This document shows, in pieces, positions 24,129 to 32,822 of a DNA stretch of 45,191 bases (position 1 is its first letter; each line of letters opens with the position of its first letter). The notes below the pieces were generated by a model. That model searched no databases. It was not told where the DNA came from and worked only from the letters and a program-made list of their open reading frames with translations. Source of the stretch: Oscillospiraceae bacterium (GTDB lineage: Bacteria > Bacillota > Clostridia > Oscillospirales > CAG-382); NCBI GenBank assembly GCA_015064485.1, contig SVSD01000014.1, positions 1 to 45,191 on the forward strand. The letters are read 5' to 3'. The translations under genes and the position numbers were made by a program.

Positions 24129-25841
24129 TTATTCAAGAGATGAAAGGTCAGCTTTATTCTGCTGAATGACACCTGCAACAAATTTTATCTTTATATTCGG
24201 GGTATAGCCTAAAATCTTTGTGAGAGCCGCTTCAAGACACGCCGCCTTGTCGCCCTGTTTCAAAAGCATGGGAGCTATTGGGTTTGTAACTTCGAACTCA
24301 CAAACATTTCCGTCGCAGATATATCCTCTTCCTCCCTCAAGCATGGAAGCGGCGATCTTGTCGCAGGAAGCTACATCTTCTATAAGCTCCGCATAAGACA
24401 TAAGCGGTTTTCTTTCGGGAGAACTTGTGTCCTCTAAAGCTTGCGGCTTTACAAGAGGTCTTGGTGAAAGGGGGCGGGGAGATATAGGCTTGGGAGCTTT
24501 ATTTACCTGCATCTTTTCTGTATACGGGCCGTCAAAAGGCATATCGGAGGGCATATCAAAAGGTATATCCGAGTCCGACGGCATAGGAGGCGCTTCATCA
24601 AAGGGAATATCCGAAGGCGCCGGCATCTCATTTGCCTTTTTTTCGGGAGCTTTCGGCGATACGGGTGTTCCGGAAGGAGTTATTCCCGCCGACATCATCG
24701 CTATTTTTTCCTCAAGATCGGAAATTCTTGTGAGAAGGGTCGCCGTATCAAAAGAAAGCTTTTCTTCGCACATTTTTATTATTCCGGTTTCGATTATTGT
24801 GCGTCTTGAAAATACTGCTCTTGAAAGACGGGCTTGCATATCCTCACAAAGCTCACAGCAGTACATAAGCTTTTCGTCGGAAAGCTTTGAAGAAAAGCCT
24901 TTGAGCTTTTCGATGTCAGATTGTGTTGCATCAATAAGCTTTGAGGGGTCTTTTACATATTTTGTAACTATAATATCACGAAGAGTATCAGAAAACTCTG
25001 AACACAAAACACCTAAGTCTTTGCTGTTGTTATATGCTTCCGATATGACAGCAAGAGCGGATGCCGTATCCTTTTGACATACCGCATCAAGAAGTGCAAA
25101 AACAACACTTCTTCCGACAACGCCAAGCCTTTCTGTTGCTTCTTCCTCGGTAATTTCGTGATCGGCTTTATAGAAAAGCTCGAGCATCGAAAGCGCGTCA
25201 CGCATAGCACCTGTCGCAAGGCGGGAAATGAGCATAAGTGCGCCGTCTGTGATCTTTATATTTTCCTCGTCGGAAATCATGCGAAGTCTTTCGCATATCT
25301 TTTCGGGGGTGATTCTGTGGAAATCAAATCTCTTGCATCTTGAAAGAATTGTGGCAGGAATTTTTCTAAGCTCAGTAGTCGCAAGGATAAACATTGCGTG
25401 TGCCGGAGGTTCTTCAAGCGTTTTTAAAAGGGCGTTGAAGGCGCTGTCTGTAAGCATATGGACCTCGTCTATAATATATACACGCCTCTTCATTTCGGAA
25501 GGGGGGTAAACGACGGTATCACGAAGCTCACGGATGTTGTCAACACCTGTATAGCTTGCCGCATCTATTTCGTATATATCAAGAGTATTTTCCGCCGCAA
25601 GGCATGACGGACATTTTTCGCAAGGATCGCCGTCAACAGGGTTGTCACAGCTTACAGCCTTTGAAAGGATCTTGGCACAGGTGGTTTTGCCCGTACCTCT
25701 TGAGCCGCAGAAAAGATAAGCGTGGGATACGCTTTGCGACATTATTTCGCTTTTTAAAACACTTGTGATATGCTCCTGACCTATAACATCGGAAAATACC
25801 GACGGACGCCATTTGCGGTATAACGCTTTGTATGAAGACAT
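24129..25841 (-). CDS. dnaX: DNA polymerase III subunits gamma/tau
   Basis: A 570-residue clamp-loader ATPase: Walker A GSRGTGKTTCAK, a zinc-binding cysteine cluster (CDNPVDGDPCEKCPSC), Walker B IIDEVHML and the SRC motif (LSRCKRFDF). Domains I-III run to about residue 370. A Pro/Asp-rich linker with SDIPFD-like repeats leads to the tau-specific C-terminal domain (about 485-570). Codons 400-402 hold an A_AAA_AAG slippery heptamer in frame, and a -1 shift there meets TGA two codons later, so a shorter gamma form of 404 residues is probable. The ribosome binding site is weak (AAGGAA). Confidence 0.96.
   Translation of the reverse strand: MSSYKALYRKWRPSVFSDVIGQEHITSVLKSEIMSQSVSHAYLFCGSRGTGKTTCAKILSKAVSCDNPVDGDPCEKCPSCLAAENTLDIYEIDAASYTGVDNIRELRDTVVYPPSEMKRRVYIIDEVHMLTDSAFNALLKTLEEPPAHAMFILATTELRKIPATILSRCKRFDFHRITPEKICERLRMISDEENIKITDGALMLISRLATGAMRDALSMLELFYKADHEITEEEATERLGVVGRSVVFALLDAVCQKDTASALAVISEAYNNSKDLGVLCSEFSDTLRDIIVTKYVKDPSKLIDATQSDIEKLKGFSSKLSDEKLMYCCELCEDMQARLSRAVFSRRTIIETGIIKMCEEKLSFDTATLLTRISDLEEKIAMMSAGITPSGTPVSPKAPEKKANEMPAPSDIPFDEAPPMPSDSDIPFDMPSDMPFDGPYTEKMQVNKAPKPISPRPLSPRPLVKPQALEDTSSPERKPLMSYAELIEDVASCDKIAASMLEGGRGYICDGNVCEFEVTNPIAPMLLKQGDKAACLEAALTKILGYTPNIKIKFVAGVIQQNKADLSSLE
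24636..24642 (-). promoter_or_regulatory. Slippery heptamer A_AAA_AAG in dnaX (candidate -1 frameshift site)
   Basis: On the minus strand the codons GAA AAA AAG (residues 400-402) contain the heptamer used by E. coli dnaX in the same frame. After a -1 slip the reading is GGC AAA TGA, adding Gly-Lys and stopping (TGA at 24630-24628). A GC-rich segment with a GGCGCC palindrome follows within 20 nt. Confidence 0.7.
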
Positions 25842-25921
25842 TGAAACAATTCCTTATCGTTTGATTTTCAAACGGCAAATTACATTTTCCGCCTGATTTT
25901 TATAACATTTCTAATTATTTT

Positions 25922-25950
25922 ATTATACAAAATTTCTTCTAAAAAATCAA
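25922..25950 (-). promoter_or_regulatory. Sigma-A promoter of dnaX
   Basis: TTGATT (25945-25950), 17-bp spacer and TATAAT (25922-25927) on the minus strand, giving a leader of about 75 nt. No SRP RNA gene, which often sits next to dnaX in Firmicutes, is seen in this gap. Confidence 0.75.
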
Positions 25951-26009
25951 TAGAATTTATATGAACTCATCAGACTGATGCAAATTTCCGATTTTTTTAT
26001 TTAATGCTG

Positions 26010-26038
26010 TTGACAAAACGGCTCAAAAAGTTTATTCT
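26010..26038 (+). promoter_or_regulatory. Sigma-A promoter of ddh
   Basis: TTGACA (26010-26015), 17-bp spacer and TATTCT (26033-26038), 34 nt before the start codon. Confidence 0.82.
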
Positions 26039-26072
26039 AATATAGTAAAAATTTGATTTGGAAGTGGATTTA

Positions 26073-27056
26073 ATGATAAAGATTGGACTTTTCGGTTACG
26101 GAAACCTTGCCCGTGGTGCTGAATGTGCCATAAAGCAGAATCCGGATATGAAACTTACCTGTGTTTTCACAAGGCGAGATCCTTCAACGGTAAAGACTGT
26201 TTTTGAAGATACACCCGTATATAAAACAGACGAAATCCTTCAGCATAAGGACGAAATTGATGTTCTCATCATGTGCGGCGGAAGTGCGACAGACCTTCCC
26301 GGGCAAACTCCCGAAATGGCAAAGCATTTCAATATAATAGACAGCTTTGACACCCATAAAAATATTCCTCAGCACTTCAAAAACACAGATCTTGCCGCAA
26401 AAGAAAGCGGAAAGGTTGCGATAATTTCCGTAGGCTGGGATCCGGGTATGTTTTCCTTGAACCGCCTTTATGCGGGATGCATCTTAAGAGATGGTGCGGA
26501 TTATACTTTCTGGGGCAAGGGCGTGAGCCAGGGCCATTCGGATGCTATCCGCAGAATCGAGGGGGTTGTCGATGCAAGACAGTATACGATTCCCGTCGAA
26601 GAAGCGCTTGATGCTGTAAGAAGCGGGAAAGCCCCTGAGCTTTCTCCCCGTCAGAAGCACACACGCGAGTGCTTTGTTGTGGCGGAGGAGGGAGCAGACA
26701 AAGCCCGTATCGAAAAAGAAATAGTTACAATGAAAAACTATTTTGACGAATACGATACAACAGTACATTTCATAAGCCTTGAGGAGCTTATGCGTGATCA
26801 CGCAGGTATTCCCCACGGCGGTTTTGTGATAAGAAGCGGTAAGACGGGCAAAAACCTCGAAAACACACATATCATCGAATACAGCTTAAAGCTTGATTCA
26901 AACCCTGAATTTACATCAAGCGTTCTTGTGGCATACGCAAGGGCGGCATACAGAATGAATAAAGAGGGAATGTGCGGCTGTAAGAGTGTTTTTGATGTTC
27001 CTCCCGCATACCTTTCTGATAAGACAAACGAAGAGCTTATTTCTGCATTGCTTTAA
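26073..27056 (+). CDS. ddh: meso-Diaminopimelate dehydrogenase
   Basis: A 327-residue NADPH-dependent enzyme that converts tetrahydrodipicolinate directly to meso-diaminopimelate for lysine and peptidoglycan synthesis. The N-terminal Rossmann motif is GLFGYGNLARG, and CVFTRRDP contains the NADP-phosphate-binding Arg pair. The family motifs MCGGSATDLPGQ, SVGWDPGMFSLNR, WGKGVSQGHSDAIRRI and the C-terminal YARAAYRMN are present. The start is ATG at 26073 behind GGAAGTGGA; an in-frame TTG at 26058 lies upstream of that site. It stands alone under its own promoter. Confidence 0.95.
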   Translation: MIKIGLFGYGNLARGAECAIKQNPDMKLTCVFTRRDPSTVKTVFEDTPVYKTDEILQHKDEIDVLIMCGGSATDLPGQTPEMAKHFNIIDSFDTHKNIPQHFKNTDLAAKESGKVAIISVGWDPGMFSLNRLYAGCILRDGADYTFWGKGVSQGHSDAIRRIEGVVDARQYTIPVEEALDAVRSGKAPELSPRQKHTRECFVVAEEGADKARIEKEIVTMKNYFDEYDTTVHFISLEELMRDHAGIPHGGFVIRSGKTGKNLENTHIIEYSLKLDSNPEFTSSVLVAYARAAYRMNKEGMCGCKSVFDVPPAYLSDKTNEELISALL

Positions 27057-27077
27057 AAAAGTATGAAAGTTTTGGTC

Positions 27078-27288
27078 AAGCTTTTTCAAAAGCTTGCGGT
27101 GTCAAGAGTGTAAGTTGCAAGGCAACTTTAGAAGTTTGTGTAACAAACTTCCGTAGAACCTCTTGTCGCTGTCCGCAGACAGCAAAACACTTGTTGTGCT
27201 TTCAAAAGCGCAGGAGGAGTGAATTGCACGAAGTGCAAGAGAGGAACCCTCGCCGGGGGTTCCTCTTATATATAGCTTTTTCAAAAGC
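27078..27288. repeat. Array of about eight consecutive small hairpins (REP/MITE-like intergenic element)
   Basis: Back-to-back inverted repeats at 27078-27095 (AAGCTTTT/AAAAGCTT), 27112-27128 (AAGTTGC/GCAACTT), 27131-27151 (GAAGTTTGT/ACAAACTTC), 27168-27183 (GCTGTC/GACAGC), 27198-27209 (GCTT/AAGC), 27224-27238 (TTGCAC/GTGCAA), 27240-27266 (AGAGGAACCC/GGGTTCCTCT) and 27275-27288 (GCTTTT/AAAAGC). The first and last share AGCTTTTTCAAAAGC, so the unit is bounded by near-identical ends about 195 bp apart. No reading frame with a ribosome binding site is present. Confidence 0.75.
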
Positions 27289-27290
27289 AA

Positions 27291-27317
27291 AACAGCACGG
27301 TTAGCCGTGCTGTTTTT
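27291..27317. terminator. Bidirectional terminator between ddh and the LRR gene
   Basis: AACAGCACGG pairs perfectly with CCGTGCTGTT around TTAG, with T5 following on the + strand and TTTTGC on the minus strand. It ends the LRR gene and probably ddh readthrough. Confidence 0.85.
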
Positions 27318-27321
27318 GTGT

Positions 27322-29298
27322 TTATTCGGACAATGCACTCATTACTTCGTTTACTGTCAAACTTTGTTCTTCGCCGTAGGTTGTTCTGTTGAAGCCGTCG
27401 GCTTTTTTGGTGATGACATAAGGTACTGCCACATATTCGGAGGAATAATTGCTCTCTTTGATTTTTGTAATACAAACCGTATAGTAGATATATTCGTCAT
27501 CCTCGCCGAAAATCTTCTTGGCGGGAACTTTCTTTGCCGAATAGTTTTTATCGTTTATAGTTGTAACAAGGCCTATTTCAAGAGCGTTTTCGCCGAGATA
27601 TTTCTTCGGCATTACAACCGAGCCGAACTCTAAACAGTTTTCAGAAAGCACTTTGGGAATCCTGAATATGAATCTCAAGCCCTGTTCGCCTTCGGTTCTT
27701 ATCTGCGCACCTTCAAAAGGGACAGAATCTTTTTCGAGGAGGAAAATTATGTTGGCACCAAGAAGAGGGGAATTGTTAGAACCGATGGTGATTTTGTTCC
27801 ATTCTTCTTCTGTGCCGATGTAGTTGACAGTAGAAAGCTTTGTGCAACCATCGAAAGCCCATTCGCTGATAGTTGCAACGCTGTCGGGGATAACTATGCT
27901 TGTAAGGCTTGTGCAGTTGTAGAAAGTGAAATCTCCGATAGATGTAACACCGTCGGGGATATTTATGCTTGCAAGGCTTGTGCAGGAGGAGAAAGCCCTT
28001 TCGCCGATAGATGTAACACTTTTTGGGATGTCAATATTTGCAAGATCTTCGCAACCGAAGAAACCTCCCATACCGATAGAAGTGACACTTTCGGGAATGT
28101 TTATGCTTACAAGGCTTGTGCAGAAGCTGAAAGCCGATTCGCCGACAGAAGTAACACCGTCTTTAATTATTACTTTTTCAATAGAGGTTATGTTTGAATA
28201 CCAGGGAGCTGAAGATGTGTAACTGCAGTTCCACATATCCCCTTCACCGTAAATTTCGAGTGTTCCGTCACCGTAAAGCATAAAACTGAGGTTATCTCCG
28301 CAAGAGCCACGCTCTATGATGGATACAAACGGCTTTTTTATGTTATCTGCATATGTTTGCGTTGTAGAGCCTTCGTAGCCGTAGAGAGTAAGCTTGTAGC
28401 AGAGCGAGAAAACAGACGAACCGCCATATGATACATCTTTGTTGTATACAGTAACTTTTTCAAGCTTGTCGCAATAAAAAAATGCGTTCTCGCCGATAAA
28501 TGTTACACTTTCGGGGATATCAATGCATGTAAGGCTGTCGCAGGTGCGGAAAGCATACTCGCCGATAGATGTAACACCGTCGGGGATATCAATACTTGTA
28601 AGGCTTTCACAACACCAGAAAGCGTAATTGCCGATGGAAGTGACACCGTCGGGAATGTTTATACTTTCAAGGCTTTCGCAGTCGTAGAAAGTGTAATTTC
28701 CAATAAATGTAACCCCATCGGGGATATTTATACTTACAAGGTTTGTGCAGGAGTAAAAAGCACTATCTCCGATATATGTAACACTTTTTGGGATATCAAT
28801 GCTTGTAAGGCTTTTGCATTCCTGAAAAGCATTATCTTCGATGGTTTTAAGACTGTTACTAAGTGTTATACTTGTAAGTTTTTTGCAATTATAAAAAGTG
28901 CTACTGTCGATAGTTTCAACCCCGTCGGGGATATCAATGCTTGTAAGGCTTGTGCACCAGTCAAAAGCCCCAAACCCGATAGATTTAACACTGTCGGCAA
29001 GATCAACACTTGTGAGGTTTTCACATTTGCTAAAAGCATAATCAGCGACGGATGTAACACCGTTTTTGACTATTACTTTTTTTATAGAGGCTTTGTAAGA
29101 GTCCCAGGAATATACCCACTCCCACATATCTCCGGTACCCGAAATTGTGAGAGTTCCCGAATTATCAAGTTTCCAGGAGACACGATCGCCGCAAGCACCC
29201 GAGGCGGTGGTTGCGGCCTGAACATTAAGGCTTGTTGAAACAAGCACTATGATAAATAATGTCGCAAACAGAAACATCGAGAAAATTTTTCTTTTCAT
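27322..29298 (-). CDS. Secreted BspA-type leucine-rich-repeat protein
   Basis: A 658-residue secreted protein. A signal peptide covers residues 1-28 (MKRK, hydrophobic core, VQA). Two CGDxxSxxLxxxGTLxIxGxGDMW segments (about residues 34-60 and 330-355) each introduce a run of 23-residue LRR_5 repeats of the form SLTSIDIPDGVTSIGEYAF. The last 138 residues (about 520-658) form a different domain shared with the giant protein at 13887. There is no sortase motif or C-terminal anchor. BspA-like LRR proteins are typically surface or secreted binding proteins (family knowledge); the ligand is not predictable. The ATG follows GGAGGAAG. Confidence 0.92.
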   Translation of the reverse strand: MKRKIFSMFLFATLFIIVLVSTSLNVQAATTASGACGDRVSWKLDNSGTLTISGTGDMWEWVYSWDSYKASIKKVIVKNGVTSVADYAFSKCENLTSVDLADSVKSIGFGAFDWCTSLTSIDIPDGVETIDSSTFYNCKKLTSITLSNSLKTIEDNAFQECKSLTSIDIPKSVTYIGDSAFYSCTNLVSINIPDGVTFIGNYTFYDCESLESINIPDGVTSIGNYAFWCCESLTSIDIPDGVTSIGEYAFRTCDSLTCIDIPESVTFIGENAFFYCDKLEKVTVYNKDVSYGGSSVFSLCYKLTLYGYEGSTTQTYADNIKKPFVSIIERGSCGDNLSFMLYGDGTLEIYGEGDMWNCSYTSSAPWYSNITSIEKVIIKDGVTSVGESAFSFCTSLVSINIPESVTSIGMGGFFGCEDLANIDIPKSVTSIGERAFSSCTSLASINIPDGVTSIGDFTFYNCTSLTSIVIPDSVATISEWAFDGCTKLSTVNYIGTEEEWNKITIGSNNSPLLGANIIFLLEKDSVPFEGAQIRTEGEQGLRFIFRIPKVLSENCLEFGSVVMPKKYLGENALEIGLVTTINDKNYSAKKVPAKKIFGEDDEYIYYTVCITKIKESNYSSEYVAVPYVITKKADGFNRTTYGEEQSLTVNEVMSALSE

Positions 29299-29343
29299 TT
29301 CTTCCTCCGATTGATTTTTGTTTGTATGGCTTTAATATTTCAT

Positions 29344-29372
29344 ATTGTATCACTTTCTAACATAAATTTCAA
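29344..29372 (-). promoter_or_regulatory. Sigma-A promoter of the LRR gene
   Basis: TTGAAA (29367-29372), 17-bp spacer and TACAAT (29344-29349) on the minus strand, 45 nt before the start. Confidence 0.75.
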
Positions 29373-29386
29373 GTTTTCCATAGCAA

Positions 29387-29415
29387 AAAAGCCACGGATA
29401 TGCTCAGTGGCTTTT
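29387..29415 (-). terminator. Terminator of the small membrane-protein gene
   Basis: AAAAGCCAC pairs with GTGGCTTTT around an 11-base loop, with six or seven U on the minus strand, 18 nt after the stop. Confidence 0.82.
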
Positions 29416-29432
29416 CAATATGCAAAAATCAA

Positions 29433-29627
29433 TTAAAACAATTCTTCTGCAAGCTCATCATCTTCGATGGAAACAGAGATATCGTCGTGATCGTTTTCAA
29501 AATCAAAACCGTCGTCTGTGTTATCGAGGGAGAATTTAAGCTTAACTTTCTTGAGTATAACGATAATTGCTGTAATAACTGCTGCAGCACCGAGGATGCT
29601 TCCGATAATAATAAGGGCTTTCTTCAT
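29433..29627 (-). CDS. Small single-pass membrane protein with acidic tail
   Basis: A 64-residue protein with one N-terminal membrane helix (about 5-24, KKALIIIGSILGAAAVIT), a basic stop-transfer (LKKVKLK) and then a strongly acidic cytoplasmic tail rich in Asp and Glu. The ATG at 29627 follows GGAGGACA; in-frame codons upstream of it have no such site. Function is not recognised. It is monocistronic, with its own terminator. Confidence 0.78.
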   Translation of the reverse strand: MKKALIIIGSILGAAAVITAIIVILKKVKLKFSLDNTDDGFDFENDHDDISVSIEDDELAEELF

Positions 29628-29860
29628 AAAAATGTCCTCCGTTTTATTTGAATTTAAGTATCTTATTTTATGCAAAAACCGCAGAAATGTTAAAATTTAC
29701 AGTTTGCGACACTTATTCCGACATTATTATAGCATATTGCATAAGAAAAAATATGAATATTTTTTTAATTTTGCAAAAATTTAGCCATTTTTCTGCAAAT
29801 ATGTGATAAAATTACATTGGTAATTTATTGAACACTTTTTGCAAAGGAAGTTTTGAATAT

Positions 29861-31750
29861 ATGTGTGGATTTGCAGGACTTTACAAAAAATTAGCTTTAA
29901 CTGAAAATGACAAGACATCCGTTATAAATATGTCGCAGTCTATCCGCCACAGAGGCCCGGATGACTGCAAAACTCATTTTGCCGAAAATTATGCGTTTGC
30001 CTTCAGAAGGCTTTCGATAATCGACCTTGAGGCGGGAGTACAGCCCTTTTCGATGTTTGACGGCAAATATATCGGCACATTCAACGGTGAAATATATAAC
30101 TATCTCGAACTGCGTGAAGATTTAAAGAAAAAGGGTTATTCCTTCTCGACCCGTTCGGAGATCGAAACTATTCTTACCCTTTACCACGACGAAGGCCCCG
30201 AGTTTATCAAAAAACTCAGAGGTATGTTTGCCATCGTTATCTGCGACAACGAGAAAAACAGTATGTTCTTCGGGCGCGATCCTTTCGGTATCAAGCCTTT
30301 TTATTACCGTGTGGGGAAAGAGGGCGTTTCCTTCTCGTCGGAATTCAAAGCATTTATGTTCGATTCCGAAATGAAGGAATATTCAATTGACGAAGCGGCA
30401 CTTCAGAGCTTTTTCACATTCCAGTATGTTACAGAGCCCGATACAATAAGCCCCGATATAAAAATACTTCCTGCGGGAAGCTATGCGGTGGTTGATTCAT
30501 CCCTTGAAGTCAAACCCGTAACATATTTTGACAACCGCTTTACTCCCAATAAGAAAATATCCTTTGACGAAAAGGAAAAGCGCCTGCGTGATGCGGTTAT
30601 GAAATCTGTCGAATACCATATGCTTTCGGATGTACCTCTCGGAAGCTTTCTTTCAAGCGGTATAGATTCTGCGGTAATTACGGCAGTTGCCGCAAAGCTT
30701 TGCCCCGGTATTAAGGCATTTACTGTTGCCTTCGGCGTCAAGGAATACTCCGAAATCGAAAATGCAACAGGTATTTCAAGCCATCTTGATATCGACCATA
30801 TAAAGCTTGTGGCAGGACTTGACGATTTTCTTGCCAATTACGAAAAGGTAATATATCATCTCGACTCTCCTATGGCAGACCCGTCAACTGTTGCAATCTA
30901 TCTTATCTGCAAGGAAGCGGCAAGACATGTAAAGGTTGTCCTTTCGGGTGAAGGCTCGGACGAGCTTTTCGGCGGTTACAAAATGTACAAGGACTCTATC
31001 CCGACAAGCTATCTCAGCACTCTTCCCGGGGGAATGAAGACGATTGTACATGGTGTGGGTAAAATGCTTCCCAAGGGCACTCCCGGAAGAAATACTCTTA
31101 TGCGTGATATAAGCCCTATCGAGGGAAGATTTGTGGGAAATGCCTTTGTATTTACCGAAGAAGAGAAAAAGGCGTTTTATAAAAAATTCAATCCCGATGT
31201 GCATTTTGCGCAGAGAACAAAGGCAATATACGACAATGTATCAGACCTTGAGGTTCTTGCAAAGATGCAGTATTGCGATCTCAATACTTGGCTTAAGAGC
31301 GATATCCTTGTAAAAGGCGACAGACTTTCTATGGGAAATTCGCTTGAAGTGCGTGTCCCGTATCTTGATAAAGAAGTTTTTGCGGCAGCAAAGGATCTTA
31401 CAAGCAAGGACAAGCTTTCCCACGGCACTACAAAATATATTCTCCGCCACGCATTCCGTGACCTTTTAAATGAAGAAACGGTTATGCGTCCCAAACTCGG
31501 TTATCCTGTTCCTGTCCGCTTATGGCTTAAAAATGAGCTTTACGATTGGGCAAAGGATATTATCACTTCCCCTTATGCGGAAGAATTTATCGACAAAAAT
31601 GCAGTATTGAAGATGCTTGAAGACCACAGACTCGGTATAAAAGACAATTATAAGCCATTATGGAATATTATGACATTTATTACCTGGTACAGACTCTATG
31701 TCGGCGATCTTGAAAACACAAGAAAGCGAGTATTGTCGGGAGAACTTTGA
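29861..31750 (+). CDS. asnB: Asparagine synthase, glutamine-hydrolysing
   Basis: A 629-residue two-domain enzyme making asparagine from aspartate, glutamine and ATP. The initiator Met is followed directly by the nucleophilic Cys (MCGFAGL), so the start at 29861 is fixed by function and by the AAAGGAAG site; the N-terminal glutaminase shows RHRGPDD and NGEIYNY. The synthetase domain has the ATP-pyrophosphatase loop as FLSSGIDSAV (usually LSGGxDS) and SGEGSDELFGGY. Length and motifs are those of the AsnB family of about 610-640 residues. Confidence 0.94.
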   Translation: MCGFAGLYKKLALTENDKTSVINMSQSIRHRGPDDCKTHFAENYAFAFRRLSIIDLEAGVQPFSMFDGKYIGTFNGEIYNYLELREDLKKKGYSFSTRSEIETILTLYHDEGPEFIKKLRGMFAIVICDNEKNSMFFGRDPFGIKPFYYRVGKEGVSFSSEFKAFMFDSEMKEYSIDEAALQSFFTFQYVTEPDTISPDIKILPAGSYAVVDSSLEVKPVTYFDNRFTPNKKISFDEKEKRLRDAVMKSVEYHMLSDVPLGSFLSSGIDSAVITAVAAKLCPGIKAFTVAFGVKEYSEIENATGISSHLDIDHIKLVAGLDDFLANYEKVIYHLDSPMADPSTVAIYLICKEAARHVKVVLSGEGSDELFGGYKMYKDSIPTSYLSTLPGGMKTIVHGVGKMLPKGTPGRNTLMRDISPIEGRFVGNAFVFTEEEKKAFYKKFNPDVHFAQRTKAIYDNVSDLEVLAKMQYCDLNTWLKSDILVKGDRLSMGNSLEVRVPYLDKEVFAAAKDLTSKDKLSHGTTKYILRHAFRDLLNEETVMRPKLGYPVPVRLWLKNELYDWAKDIITSPYAEEFIDKNAVLKMLEDHRLGIKDNYKPLWNIMTFITWYRLYVGDLENTRKRVLSGEL

Positions 31751-31770
31751 TTCTTTTGGAGGTGTAATAT

Positions 31771-32316
31771 TTGTTTTTGCCGGACAAAAAGGAATTTTTT
31801 GAAAAGTACAAGAATATTTTTGTGATTGCCGCAAAGTTTCTTGCGGCGGTACTTGTTGCGCTTTTGTGCATTTTTGTCCAAAATGAGCTTTTAGACGAGA
31901 TGGATGATGTGCATACCTTTTTTGACGGCAAGGCTGGCGAGAAAAACAATTTAAAGCTTCCGATGCTGGGACTTGCGGGTGCTGTTATAGACGAAAATCC
32001 GCCGATGGATATAAGGATTCCGAGGTGTGAAGGTTTTCATCTTTCGCTTGCGGAAAAAAGCTGTGACTTTTCCTTTACAAATCCCGATACGAACAAATGC
32101 TATCTTCGTGTTACAATTACCCGGCATGACACAAACGAAACTGTTTTCACCTCGTCGCTGATAAGCCCGGGAAAGACGCTTGAAAACATCACTCTTTCAA
32201 CGAAGTTTTCGTATTTTACGAATTATGACATTATGATAAAGGTAGATGCCTATTCGCTTGACGGACTTTCGTTTTTGAACGGACTTGTTATGGATGCGGT
32301 AATATATACATACTGA
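31771..32316 (+). CDS. Membrane-anchored extracytoplasmic protein, unknown
   Basis: A 181-residue protein with a short cytoplasmic N-terminus, one membrane helix (about residues 18-40), and an extracellular beta-rich domain with NPDTNKCYLRVTITRHDTNE and a C-terminal strand-rich end. The layout is that of a small immunoglobulin-like or beta-sandwich domain; I do not recognise a family. Translation starts at TTG, supported by a strong GGAGGTG six bases upstream. It begins 20 nt after asnB, so it is probably co-transcribed. Confidence 0.75.
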   Translation: MFLPDKKEFFEKYKNIFVIAAKFLAAVLVALLCIFVQNELLDEMDDVHTFFDGKAGEKNNLKLPMLGLAGAVIDENPPMDIRIPRCEGFHLSLAEKSCDFSFTNPDTNKCYLRVTITRHDTNETVFTSSLISPGKTLENITLSTKFSYFTNYDIMIKVDAYSLDGLSFLNGLVMDAVIYTY

Positions 32317-32351
32317 AAAAAGGAGCTGTAATTTTTTACAGCTCCCTTTTT
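32317..32351. terminator. Bidirectional terminator
   Basis: GGAGCTGTA pairs with TACAGCTCC around ATTTTT, flanked by A5-6 and T5, ending both the unknown + strand gene and the minus-strand holin gene. Confidence 0.88.
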
Positions 32352-32365
32352 GTTGCCCGCAGGGT

Positions 32366-32806
32366 TTATTTTTTTATCCCCTCATCGGCTGTTTTTTCTG
32401 TATGATTTTTAAGATGTTCGGCTGCCTTCTTCAGGAAAGAGGGAAGCGGTACTCCAATTTTGTCGAGATTTTCAAGTATGCTTACGACCTCGTTGAGAAT
32501 AAGCCATACGGTAACAAGAATTCCGAAAAAGCAGATGTTCATTTCGCCGTCGAGTGCGGAATTGCAGATATAATCAACAATTATTCCGCAGGCTACCGCG
32601 AACATATAACAGAGCTTTTTTATAATTCCCTTAACTCCTGTTTTGCTTGATAAAGTGCCCGAAATATATGCATAAATCATTCCTGTGCAATAGTCCGCGG
32701 ACATCGCCAGAATAAGCACCAAAATCGGCATTGTCAGTATTTTAAAGTATGCTGCCGCCGCCGCAATAAGTGCGGCAAAGGCGGGCTTTATCCATTCTTT
32801 GTTCAT
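32366..32806 (-). CDS. Holin of the phage/toxin-secretion type
   Basis: A 146-residue membrane protein with three or four hydrophobic segments and a charged Lys/Glu tail, matching the pattern of the toxin-secretion/phage-lysis holin family (internal MSADYCTGMIYAYISGTLSS, GIIKKLCYM and WLILNEVVSILENL). Holins form membrane lesions that release or expose wall hydrolases. I chose the ATG at 32806 behind AAAGGACA; longer versions would overlap the upstream gene. It lies 16 nt after the M23 endopeptidase gene, and no other phage gene is near. Confidence 0.87.
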   Translation of the reverse strand: MNKEWIKPAFAALIAAAAAYFKILTMPILVLILAMSADYCTGMIYAYISGTLSSKTGVKGIIKKLCYMFAVACGIIVDYICNSALDGEMNICFFGILVTVWLILNEVVSILENLDKIGVPLPSFLKKAAEHLKNHTEKTADEGIKK

Positions 32807-32822
32807 TGTTTTGTCCTTTCTG

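Noticed and set aside
27900-29080. Regular 69-bp periodicity suggestive of a repeat array or CRISPR
   Set aside because: The period is 23 codons of leucine-rich repeats in one open reading frame; there are no conserved repeats with unique spacers.
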